Shown here piece after piece: positions 1-5,654 of a stretch of 8,308 nt of DNA. A model generated the notes under the pieces. It saw only the letters and a list, made by a program, of their open reading frames with translations, had not been told where the DNA came from and did no database searches. Source of the stretch: Chloroflexota bacterium. GTDB taxonomy: Bacteria > Chloroflexota > Anaerolineae > Anaerolineales > UBA11858. Position numbers and translations under genes: made by a program. The stretch is from NCBI GenBank assembly GCA_030666985.1, contig DAOUWT010000099.1, forward strand, positions 1-8,308, read 5' to 3'. Every line of letters starts with the position of its first letter. Position 1 is the stretch's first letter.

Positions 1-16
1 CACACACGTTCTGTGG

Positions 17-37
17 TGCGTGATGAGTGTTGCGTGT
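17..37. repeat. Short run of degenerate CACG-core heptamers
   Basis: Three consecutive 7-bp units, TGCGTGA, TGAGTGT and TGCGTGT, can be read. On the other strand they are ACACGCA, ACACTCA and TCACGCA. They match the heptamer family found at 1442-1513, 3454-3495 and 6868-6963, so this is probably the decayed edge of a similar array. With only three units, chance cannot be excluded on this stretch alone. Confidence 0.5.
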
Positions 38-90
38 CTCCGACTGCGCTCGGTTGCAAACCTTCGCTATCCCATAGAGTTTGCAATGTT

Positions 91-223
91 GGAGATTGGT
101 GGGAGCGCAAGCGGCTGGGGATTGGTAAAGCCTCGCCCCGGCGTGGCGCCAGGCCCCAGGGTTTGTCCGCGCTTGTGCGTGGGGCTAGGCTTGGGGATTG
201 GTCTCACGCCCCCGCGTGGCGCC
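91..223. repeat. GC-rich degenerate repeat region without a gene
   Basis: The decamer GGAGATTGGT/GGGGATTGGT occurs three times (91-100, 117-126, 192-201). The last two copies are each followed after about 15 bases by GCGTGGCGCC (141-150 and 214-223), so a unit of about 33 bp is present twice in imperfect form. Open frames run through this stretch in two phases (13-255 and 20-346). Their translations are low in complexity and rich in Arg, Pro and Gly, and resemble no family I know. I treat 1-317 as non-coding. No RNA gene was recognised. Confidence 0.5.
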
Positions 224-282
224 CTCCCCCCAAAAAATCCACGAGGGCTGAATAATCACGCTGCTTGCGCCTCTAACCCTAA

Positions 283-315
283 TCTCCCGTGGCTACGGCA
301 ACCTAATCCGGGAGA
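283..315. repeat. Small inverted repeat (7-bp stem, 19-nt loop)
   Basis: TCTCCCG at 283-289 is the exact reverse complement of CGGGAGA at 309-315. There is no T-run on either side, so it does not look like an intrinsic terminator. It lies directly before the 61-bp tandem repeat and may be a decayed part of the same repetitive region. Confidence 0.35.
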
Positions 316-317
316 AC

Positions 318-468
318 TGACGTTCCCCCTCGAGCGTGGTAAATAAGTAAGCGCGGCCATTATAAGAGGCGGCCTGTATGACGTTCCTCCTCGAGCGTGG
401 TAAATAAGTAAGCGCGGCCATTATAAGAGGCGGCCTGTATGACGTTCCCCCTCGAGCGTGGTAAATAA
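318..468. repeat. 61-bp direct tandem repeat, 2.5 copies
   Basis: The unit begins TGACGTTCC at 318, 379 and 440, an exact period of 61 bp. Copies 1 and 2 are complete (318-378 and 379-439). Copy 3 stops after 29 bases at 468, just 13 bases from the psuG stop codon. The only difference seen is one C-to-T change at 388 in copy 2. Each full unit contains the palindrome CTCGAG and two GCGGCC boxes. Copies 2 and 3 can be read as a nine-codon frame (MTFLLERGK or MTFPLERGK) preceded by AAGAGG. Because 61 is not a multiple of three, the repeat does not form a continuous coding sequence. The near-identity of the copies points to recent duplication. Confidence 0.9.
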
Positions 469-481
469 TTGGTTTTGAGGC

Positions 482-1381
482 TTAATTTCCAAATGCTACG
501 GCAACTTTGGCCGCCACGCGAGCGTTGTTGAGCAATAAACTCAGGTTTGCTTTTAGGCTGGCTTTTTTGGTCAATTCGCTGACGCGGTTCAACAAGAAAG
601 GTGTTACTTGCTGGCCACGGATATTCTGGATTTGGGCTTCTTCTAAGGCTTGAGTAATGGCTTTATCCACAGCTTTTTGAGGAAGGGCGTCTTGTGCAGG
701 AGGGGGAACAACCACTAGGATGGCAGTCTGTATTCCCATATCCCAATGTGCCCGGGCAATCTCGGCCACCTCGGCGGCGCTGTCGGCCCGCACGCTGACT
801 TGAAATCCGCTGGTGCAGGAGTAGAAGGCGGGGAACTCATCGGTTTGGTAGCCCACCACGGGGACAGATATAGTTTCTAAGTATTCCAGGGTGGCTGGTA
901 AATCTAGGATTGCCTTCGCGCCGGCGCAGACTACCACGGCCGGGGAAAGCCCCAGGGTGGGCAAATCGGCCGAGATGTCGAAGGGTGCCCCCCTGTGTAC
1001 GCCTCCAATCCCCCCTGTGGCGAAAATGCGTATCCCGGCCTGTGCCAAGACTGTCAGTGTTCCCGCCACTGTGGTGCCTCCACTCTGGTTTTTGGCTAAC
1101 GCCCCTGAAAAATCGCGCCGGCTGATCTTGAGAAGGCCCTCCCCCTGGGCCAAGGCCCCCAATTGCTCCGCTTCTAGCCCCAGGCAGATTTTACCATCCA
1201 CCACGCCCACTGTTGCCGGAACGGCTCCTCCATCTCGAACTTGTTTCTCCATATCTCGCGCCAATTTTATGTTTGCTGGGTACGGCAGGCCGTGGGTAAT
1301 AACGGTAGTTTCTAGGGCGACGATGGGTTTTTGATCACGCTTAGCACGCGATACTTCTTTGGAATAGGAGAAGGTTTGCAT
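482..1381 (-). CDS. psuG: Pseudouridine-5'-phosphate glycosidase
   Basis: The product is a 299-residue cytosolic enzyme. The family reversibly cleaves the C-C glycosidic bond of pseudouridine 5'-phosphate to give uracil and ribose 5-phosphate, in pseudouridine salvage or breakdown. Family blocks run in order: ALETTVITHGLPYP (22-35), KISRRDF (85-91), GGTTVAGTL (101-109), ATGGIGGVHRGAPFDISADL (121-140), CAGAKAILDLP (152-162), VGYQTDEFPAFY (176-187) and a C-terminal ANLSLLLNNA block (278-287). Residues aligned by eye with the known active site of the E. coli enzyme are E24, K85, D139, K156 and N279, so it appears intact and active. Length is normal for the family. The ATG at 1381 is supported by GGAG seven bases upstream. 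The usual partner kinase gene (psuK) is not in the window. No promoter or terminator could be assigned. The gene is isolated between repeat-rich gaps. Confidence 0.96.
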   Translation of the reverse strand: MQTFSYSKEVSRAKRDQKPIVALETTVITHGLPYPANIKLARDMEKQVRDGGAVPATVGVVDGKICLGLEAEQLGALAQGEGLLKISRRDFSGALAKNQSGGTTVAGTLTVLAQAGIRIFATGGIGGVHRGAPFDISADLPTLGLSPAVVVCAGAKAILDLPATLEYLETISVPVVGYQTDEFPAFYSCTSGFQVSVRADSAAEVAEIARAHWDMGIQTAILVVVPPPAQDALPQKAVDKAITQALEEAQIQNIRGQQVTPFLLNRVSELTKKASLKANLSLLLNNARVAAKVAVAFGN

Positions 1382-1387
1382 GGTTTA

Positions 1388-1391
1388 CTCC
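1388..1391 (-). promoter_or_regulatory. Ribosome binding site of psuG
   Basis: Read on the minus strand, GGAG lies seven bases before the ATG at 1381. It fixes the psuG start. It contrasts with the two SPFH-like genes and the flippase-like gene in this window, which show no clear Shine-Dalgarno sequence. Confidence 0.7.
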
Positions 1392-1410
1392 ATTAGGTAA
1401 ATAAAGGCAA

Positions 1411-1547
1411 TACCGCAAAAGTCGACAGGATGCTTACACCTCGTGAAACGTGAAAGCGTGAAACGTAACGTGTTTATATTGAGGTCTTCACGTTTTACGC
1501 CTCACGTTTCACGGTGCATTTGCCATTCCCGGGTGACTTTTGCGGTA
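1411..1547. repeat. Nested inverted-repeat element with heptamer arms
   Basis: The outer arms TACCGCAAAAGTC (1411-1423) and GACTTTTGCGGTA (1535-1547) are a perfect 13-bp inverted repeat 111 bp apart. Inside lies a second pair: CGTGAAACGTGA (1442-1453) is the exact complement of TCACGTTTCACG (1502-1513). Pairing extends imperfectly inward through further heptamer units (1455-1472 with 1489-1501) to a loop near 1473-1488. The left arm is made of CGTGAAA units and the right arm of TTTCACG/CCTCACG units, i.e. the same heptamer head to head. The element sits 29 bp before psuG and about 115 bp after the SPFH operon. No T-run follows, so it is not a canonical terminator. It could be a MITE-like insertion, a REP-type hairpin or a cruciform-forming boundary element. 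Confidence 0.8.
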
Positions 1548-1561
1548 CTGCGAATAAAAGG

Positions 1562-1593
1562 TTTGCATGTCTGCATGTCTGCATGTTTGCAAG
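1562..1593. repeat. Octamer tandem repeat (TCTGCATG-type), four units
   Basis: Four consecutive 8-bp units are seen: TTTGCATG, TCTGCATG, TCTGCATG, TTTGCAAG. Each TGCA is itself a palindrome. The array lies in the gap downstream of the SPFH operon, between the nested inverted repeat and the 590-residue gene. The rest of 1548-1662 is AT-rich and shows nothing further. The unit differs in sequence and length from the CACG heptamers but looks like the same style of simple tandem growth. Confidence 0.75.
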
Positions 1594-1662
1594 CGTGAGC
1601 ATGGAAACTCTGGCTTGGTTCATTTTGACATGTTGGGAAATTTCTGCTCAGGTACTTAGCAT

Positions 1663-3435
1663 TTAAAAATTGAATATCGGTACCCAAGGATCAAAATCTT
1701 CTAATAGTTCATTTACGATATTTATTAGCTCTTCTAGTTTATCTGCTGATACCGAAGGGCGAATTTCCATTTCCGTCTGGTATCGCAAAACTTTCTGTAT
1801 TTCCACCAAGCGATTTCGATAATCTACCAACAATAGTTTGACTATGTAAGGGGCTGACTCTCCCTGTTCCTGGTAGCGCTGGAACTTTTGGATGGGGACG
1901 TCTTGGATCAAATCACGTAATCCTTCTCGATAAGCTCTGCGCCTGAGGGCCTTTAGAACCGGCTTCTTGCCCAGGGTCAGATTGTCATGTGTGATCTGCC
2001 AGGCCTCTTCGTGGCGTTTTGTCAATAATTCAGAGGGAAGGTACCAAGTGCCCACATTGATCCATTGGATATCCAGAGGGAAGTGCCTGCGTTCGAAGAA
2101 TAAGCTGGTGATTTCTGGCCGCGTATGAGGCGGGGGGACTCCGGCAACATCAACCGGTTTCAATTTGATCCCGCCTTGTCGAATGGCAAGTTCGCGGAGT
2201 TCAATTTCATTCTGCCTGATAAGCTCCCGGTCTGGGGAACCAATCACGGCGAAAAGCTCCGTAAATGTGCGCTCCAAAAGCCGGAGACGTAATTGATATT
2301 CCACCAGGTTTTTAAAACGAAGCTTAACAGTATGTCCCCAGTCATAAACCAAGCTGCGAACGGCTTCCGGATCGAAGGCAGAAGGATTTTCCCGCGTGCC
2401 CACTTGACCATCCCGAGAGATACTGAAGCGTGCTTCTATATTACGTATGCCAATGGGTATGCCTTCTCTAGTTCTGTGGTCAAGGGAGATATTCATGTGT
2501 TGCTCACGAGTTGGAAGAGCAATCCGTAAACGCTCGAAGGGGAGCAGACACATAAACTTCCATTTACGGCAAGAAGTGCATCCTGAAACTTTGGAACTTC
2601 CGTCAATTTTCTCTAGGACAGCAACAGAATCATAGTCAATTTGCAACCGCCCAGGGCCGCCTACCCGGGCCACGAACTTGTTCTCGTCTACTGGGACTAC
2701 CGCGCCTTCTCGAATACGTAGTGTTGGATACCGGCTCCCAAAGGCGTATTGCAAAAGAAAGCGTCCAGAGGAAGGGATATCATCTAGTTCGAAAATAAAA
2801 TTAACATAAAGAGCTGCTATTTGAAACCCGGTCCAAAACGTAAAGGCGACAATCATTACCCACTGAAGAACTTCAGGCGCGAAAAGCCACCGAAAGGGGC
2901 TTGTCATAAAGTCAGGCTCAAACAAAACTATTGTATCAGGATTGACTGTTACAACAGTTTTTTTGGTAGCATCATCTCCCTCACCAATAATAATCTCTTC
3001 TTCTTTTTGTTTTTTGGCAGTCTCAGCGATTTGTATTTGATAGCAATAAAACAATCTTTCCTTTAGGCTTATATTCAAAGGTTCTTGCCCTTCTTCAATG
3101 ATCAAGGCATACTGAAGGCAATCTATTGTACTATTTATCTCTCCTAGCCCAACTTCAGCCGAGAGTACATATCCTGAAAATCCCATATAGGTTTGAAGAG
3201 AACGTATTTCAAAACGAATTTCTTTCTGCCCCATCATTGCGATAAAAAATGCGTATGTAGCCCAAAGTACAGCAAACAGCAGAATCAGTACCCATCGCCT
3301 TATAACCCCAAAGAGCTTATCATCCTCCCAGGTCAGGAAAGATGTGATTTTGGAGATAAGCCATTCTCTCATTTTTCTTAAATCTGCAATTGCAAATTCA
3401 AGAAAGTTCAGGTCTTGTTGGTCTTGTATGTCCAT
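1663..3435 (-). CDS. SPFH/band-7-like membrane protein with CxxC-x6-C insert
   Basis: This 590-residue protein has no assignable function. A soluble N-terminus (1-45) leads to membrane segment 1 (about 48-67). Then come a charged domain of roughly 115 residues containing a Lys/Glu-rich stretch (141-148) and membrane segment 2 (about 187-213). After that, residues 225-345 resemble the start of an SPFH (stomatin/prohibitin/flotillin/HflKC) domain: VGGPGRLQIDYDSVAVLEK at 258-276 and REGIPIGIRNIEARFSIS at 323-340. The family forms membrane scaffolds. The C-terminal third is charged and mostly helical. Cys286, Cys289 and Cys296 form a CxxC-x6-C group inside the SPFH-like region, which is unusual and could bind metal. 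The ATG at 3435 is the first in frame; no Shine-Dalgarno sequence is evident, and Met22 is an alternative. It is the second gene of a minus-strand pair, starting 29 bp after the stop of the related upstream gene. The 5' third is noticeably AT-rich. Confidence 0.85.
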   Translation of the reverse strand: MDIQDQQDLNFLEFAIADLRKMREWLISKITSFLTWEDDKLFGVIRRWVLILLFAVLWATYAFFIAMMGQKEIRFEIRSLQTYMGFSGYVLSAEVGLGEINSTIDCLQYALIIEEGQEPLNISLKERLFYCYQIQIAETAKKQKEEEIIIGEGDDATKKTVVTVNPDTIVLFEPDFMTSPFRWLFAPEVLQWVMIVAFTFWTGFQIAALYVNFIFELDDIPSSGRFLLQYAFGSRYPTLRIREGAVVPVDENKFVARVGGPGRLQIDYDSVAVLEKIDGSSKVSGCTSCRKWKFMCLLPFERLRIALPTREQHMNISLDHRTREGIPIGIRNIEARFSISRDGQVGTRENPSAFDPEAVRSLVYDWGHTVKLRFKNLVEYQLRLRLLERTFTELFAVIGSPDRELIRQNEIELRELAIRQGGIKLKPVDVAGVPPPHTRPEITSLFFERRHFPLDIQWINVGTWYLPSELLTKRHEEAWQITHDNLTLGKKPVLKALRRRAYREGLRDLIQDVPIQKFQRYQEQGESAPYIVKLLLVDYRNRLVEIQKVLRYQTEMEIRPSVSADKLEELINIVNELLEDFDPWVPIFNF

Positions 3436-3453
3436 ATTGGGTAATAACTATCT

Positions 3454-3495
3454 CGTGTTGCGTGTTACGTGTTGCGTGTTACGTGTTGCGTGTTG
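3454..3495. repeat. Perfect-phase heptamer array (CGTGTTR x6)
   Basis: Six contiguous 7-bp units, CGTGTTG or CGTGTTA, occupy the junction between the two SPFH-like genes. On the coding (minus) strand they read (Y)AACACG. The array encodes the last nine residues and the TAA stop of the upstream gene and then covers part of the 29-bp gap before the downstream start. Units alternate G/A at the last base, giving a 14-bp higher-order period over most of the array. This suggests recent expansion by slippage or unequal exchange. Confidence 0.9.
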
Positions 3496-4982
3496 AGTTC
3501 GTCTCGCAGCCAGTTCAACCAGTCAATTACCTTCACAATCTGTGCCTCTTCATCCTCTACGACACGCTGCAACTCAGTATCAGAAATGCAAAGCTGTTTT
3601 GTAGCATCTAGTAGAACGGAAAGAAGCTCTATCATCTGGTCAAGATTTTTCCGTTCCTTAAAATCAACAGGTAAACTATATAAAGCTTTTTGAAGAAGAA
3701 TATCTACATAAACTGACAAAGCTTGGATGCGCCCTTTTCGGCACATGTATTTTCGCTTCCGTTCGATAAATTTCTGCTCATCTTCTGCCCGCCATTTCCA
3801 GAACGAGAACCATTTCTCGACTAAAGTTTGTTCTACACCAGAGGAAAACTGGGGGTTTCGGATAGGAACAAATAACACCTTAATCCCCCAATTACGCAAA
3901 AGGTGATATTCACGGCTGGGGGCACGCTGCTGGATGACATTCCCATAGATATCTAGGACTACGTCGGTGGGCTGGGTCAAGCGTGCTCTTACTCGTTCCC
4001 GGATCACTTCCAAGGCCGTCATCCCCGCAAAATCACGCCCTTCTGGGAACTCACTGAAAAGCTCTGTGAGGGTAAATTTCCGCAAATACTCCCGCCACAA
4101 ATCAACCACCAGATAACCGGGGAGATCGTCCCAGGGAATATGCCGATCGCTCCCGAAAAAGTTCTGGGCCTCACTATTTATTGCTTCTGCATTTACTGCC
4201 CGACAGACAGCTACTGGGTTATATTTGAAAAGGGTTTTAGAAACAATATCGTCCCCGGGGTCAACATCTCTGCGTGACAAATCAGAATCAAGTCGAAAAC
4301 CCACCAACATGGTAGCAAGTGTTTCCACCCCATCCCGTGTGTAACCGCTCACGCCCTTTCGTCGCTCAATTCGCTCTTGATATTCATCATCCGCCTCCTT
4401 TTCCCCTTGGGGAGCAAAAGGCTCTTCGTCATTCGAAGGGCGCAGGGGGGGAAAACTGACTCGGCGTCCTAAGAACACCATTCCCGCTAGATACTCCCTC
4501 TTGCGTATGAACGTCAACCCTGGCCCAACAGTGCGTGTGAAATTCTTTGACGTCCGAAGTTGAGCGCCACTGGCCGCATCCAAGATCAATACCCCCGGCC
4601 GAGTACCAGAAGAAAGGTCAGAAGGATGACGCCAATTGCCAGCGTTCCGGTCACTATCTTCCACACTCCCGTCTCTTACCCAAATAGCTTGACCATGCCC
4701 CCCTATCGTAAACAGCCCTAACCGCCCCCAAACCTGAAGAAACTCTCTTATCCCTTGAATAGGTAAGACAAAACAAGAAAAAAGGCCTAGAAATAGAGCA
4801 ATGAGGAGTACCGTTAGACCTCCAAAAATGATGAGCTCAACAACCAGCCGCATCATCCCTGCAAAAAGACCGCTCCCCTGCCATGGGTTTCTGACAACTA
4901 AGAAGCTCACCAAAACCACACAGCCTGCCATAAGTATACGCACAAAAGGATTTTCGCGCCAGAATTTCATGAGGTTTTCCAT
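3465..4982 (-). CDS. SPFH/band-7-like membrane protein
   Basis: This 505-residue protein is a divergent relative of its downstream neighbour in layout; its function is unknown. Two membrane segments lie at the N-terminus (about 13-30 and 44-73). Residues 85-175 contain VGPGLTFIRKREYLAG (152-167), typical of the entry to a band-7 domain. GYTRDGVETLATMLVGFRLD (213-232) matches the SPFH pattern 'T-x-DG-hydrophobic strand'. An acidic loop (184-209) separates them. Residues 318-415 have the SPFH-like tail order: an amphipathic helix, then a 'GIKVLFVPIRNPQF' strand (366-379), then a charged helix. The C-terminus (442-494) is amphipathic and may form a coiled coil. The last nine residues (NTQHVTRNT) and the stop codon are encoded by a heptamer array, so the native C-terminus was probably altered. 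The ATG at 4982 has no good Shine-Dalgarno sequence. It is the first gene of a likely two-gene operon driven by the promoter at 5057-5085. Confidence 0.87.
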   Translation of the reverse strand: MENLMKFWRENPFVRILMAGCVVLVSFLVVRNPWQGSGLFAGMMRLVVELIIFGGLTVLLIALFLGLFSCFVLPIQGIREFLQVWGRLGLFTIGGHGQAIWVRDGSVEDSDRNAGNWRHPSDLSSGTRPGVLILDAASGAQLRTSKNFTRTVGPGLTFIRKREYLAGMVFLGRRVSFPPLRPSNDEEPFAPQGEKEADDEYQERIERRKGVSGYTRDGVETLATMLVGFRLDSDLSRRDVDPGDDIVSKTLFKYNPVAVCRAVNAEAINSEAQNFFGSDRHIPWDDLPGYLVVDLWREYLRKFTLTELFSEFPEGRDFAGMTALEVIRERVRARLTQPTDVVLDIYGNVIQQRAPSREYHLLRNWGIKVLFVPIRNPQFSSGVEQTLVEKWFSFWKWRAEDEQKFIERKRKYMCRKGRIQALSVYVDILLQKALYSLPVDFKERKNLDQMIELLSVLLDATKQLCISDTELQRVVEDEEAQIVKVIDWLNWLRDELNTQHVTRNT

Positions 4983-5036
4983 AACAGGATTGTAACGTTA
5001 AAAGCTGCTTTGCGCAAATATGAAAAAATATCCTAT

Positions 5037-5064
5037 TTGAAAGCTTTCCCATTTGAAGTATAAT
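5037..5064 (+). promoter_or_regulatory. Sigma-70-like promoter for the rightward operon
   Basis: TTGAAA (5037-5042), a 16-bp spacer and TATAAT (5059-5064) give a near-consensus promoter with a predicted start near 5071. Transcription would run into the genes at 5334 and 5655 after an unusually long leader of about 260 nt. The palindrome GAAAGCTTTC (5039-5048) overlaps the -35 box. No closer promoter to 5334 was recognised. Confidence 0.65.
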
Positions 5065-5085
5065 TGTGTTTACTTGAAACTTCAA
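5057..5085 (-). promoter_or_regulatory. Sigma-70-like promoter for the SPFH operon
   Basis: Read on the minus strand, TTGAAG (5085-5080), a 17-bp spacer and TATACT (5062-5057) form a good promoter with a start near 5050, about 68 nt before the ATG at 4982. Its -10 box overlaps that of the opposed rightward promoter by four bases, so the two cannot both hold polymerase at once. Confidence 0.65.
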
Positions 5086-5086
5086 G
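5073..5086. promoter_or_regulatory. Candidate operator palindrome CTTGAA-AC-TTCAAG
   Basis: Two perfect 6-bp inverted half-sites are separated by 2 bp. The site covers the whole -35 box of the leftward promoter and lies just past the predicted start of the rightward one. It is therefore placed where a bound protein would block both. Its status as an operator is inferred from position and symmetry alone, and no regulator gene is in view. Confidence 0.45.
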
Positions 5087-5191
5087 GTGCAAACGTCATT
5101 CCCGGTAAATTTGCAATTATTCTTGGCACTGAGACCAAGCTGCACTGCGACTAGGGCGCGTTGCAACCTGCGCGGAAATCCGTCGAGGGTT

Positions 5192-5299
5192 TTTCACGCT
5201 CGCGAAGGATCGCCAGATCCTGAGCTAAAGCTGGCTGCTAGGGCTATCACCGTTTCAGGCGGGATCTGGCGATCCCTATAGAGCAAATTAACCGTGAAA
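5192..5299. repeat. Nested inverted repeat in the long leader
   Basis: GGATCGCCAGATCC (5207-5220) and GGATCTGGCGATCC (5262-5275) are a perfect 14-bp inverted repeat with a 41-nt loop. They are flanked by TTTCACG (5192-5198) and CGTGAAA (5293-5299), a 7-bp inverted pair of the same heptamer seen elsewhere in the window. If transcribed from 5071, the leader RNA could form a strong stem before the ATG at 5334. No T-run follows, so a simple terminator is unlikely. The remainder of 4983-5333 holds the promoters and no supportable gene. The 64-codon frame at 5087-5281 runs across the inverted repeat and has no family resemblance. Confidence 0.75.
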
Positions 5300-5320
5300 G
5301 GACTTCCGCCGTGAAGCACT

Positions 5321-5327
5321 AGAAGGA
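5321..5327 (+). promoter_or_regulatory. Ribosome binding site of the small membrane protein
   Basis: AGAAGGA ends six bases before the ATG at 5334. It supports that short frame as a real translated gene. Confidence 0.7.
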
Positions 5328-5333
5328 AAAACT

Positions 5334-5639
5334 ATGGGACTACACATCAGCGCAATCATTCTCACCGAGTGGCTGCTTATCGCTGGATGGTTTAGCGACA
5401 AAAACCTCTATAATTCTGGAGCGATTGTCGTGGTCATAATCTGGTGGATAGGTTGGAGAAAAGATAAGCCCCGCTGGCCAAGCGGCAGGATGGGGCTAGC
5501 GATAATTTATTTCGTCTTTGGCTTTCTCACAGGTTGTGTATTCATCATCACGAAAACCCTGCTGGCTTTTTTGATATTGTGCTTAATCGGTGTCTTTATG
5601 CTCATAGACCTCATAAATAAAAGATCACAGAAACTATAA
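5334..5639 (+). CDS. Small four-helix membrane protein, unknown function
   Basis: The product has 101 residues and no family I recognise. Four hydrophobic segments are visible (about 4-20, 27-41, 53-72 and 74-93). A basic loop, WRKDKPRWPSGR (41-52), lies between helices 2 and 3, and the tail is basic (NKRSQKL). By the positive-inside rule both the loop and the C-terminus probably face the cytoplasm. The start is backed by AGAAGGA upstream. Only 15 bases separate its stop from the DUF362 gene start, so the two are almost certainly co-transcribed and may work together in the membrane. It is the first gene after the long structured leader. Confidence 0.82.
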   Translation: MGLHISAIILTEWLLIAGWFSDKNLYNSGAIVVVIIWWIGWRKDKPRWPSGRMGLAIIYFVFGFLTGCVFIITKTLLAFLILCLIGVFMLIDLINKRSQKL

Positions 5640-5640
5640 A

Positions 5641-5646
5641 AAGGAG
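5641..5646 (+). promoter_or_regulatory. Ribosome binding site of the DUF362 gene
   Basis: AAGGAG lies eight bases before the ATG at 5655, a near-ideal Shine-Dalgarno sequence. It lies within the 15-base gap after the upstream stop codon and fixes this start. Confidence 0.8.
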
Positions 5647-5654
5647 AAATTACT

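Noticed and set aside
13..346. Overlapping open frames of 80 and 108 codons at the left end
   Set aside because: They run through GC-rich degenerate repeats, the 108-codon frame ends inside the 61-bp tandem repeat, compositions are biased and no family resemblance or ribosome binding site is seen.
318..468. CRISPR array
   Set aside because: The full 61-bp period is conserved including what would be spacers, so this is a plain tandem repeat; no cas gene is present.
1..481. tRNA or other structured RNA gene
   Set aside because: I found no cloverleaf-like arm pattern or known RNA motif; the stems seen are short and explained by repeats.
1411..1547. Intrinsic terminator
   Set aside because: The stem is long and interrupted and no T-run follows it on either strand.
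1502..1687. Minus-strand 61-codon frame
   Set aside because: It is built from the octamer repeat and the heptamer arm (runs such as HAHACKHADMQTCK) and overlaps the end of the 590-residue gene; no support for translation.
3454..3495. CRISPR or transposon end
   Set aside because: Seven-base units without spacers, inverted ends or target duplications are simple tandem repeats.
4837..5166. Minus-strand 109-codon frame overlapping the start of the 505-residue gene
   Set aside because: It crosses both promoters and the AT-rich control region and shadows the N-terminal membrane segments of a better-supported gene.
5087..5281. Plus-strand 64-codon frame in the leader
   Set aside because: It crosses the 14-bp inverted repeat, has no recognisable ribosome binding site and resembles no protein family; it could only be a leader peptide by speculation.
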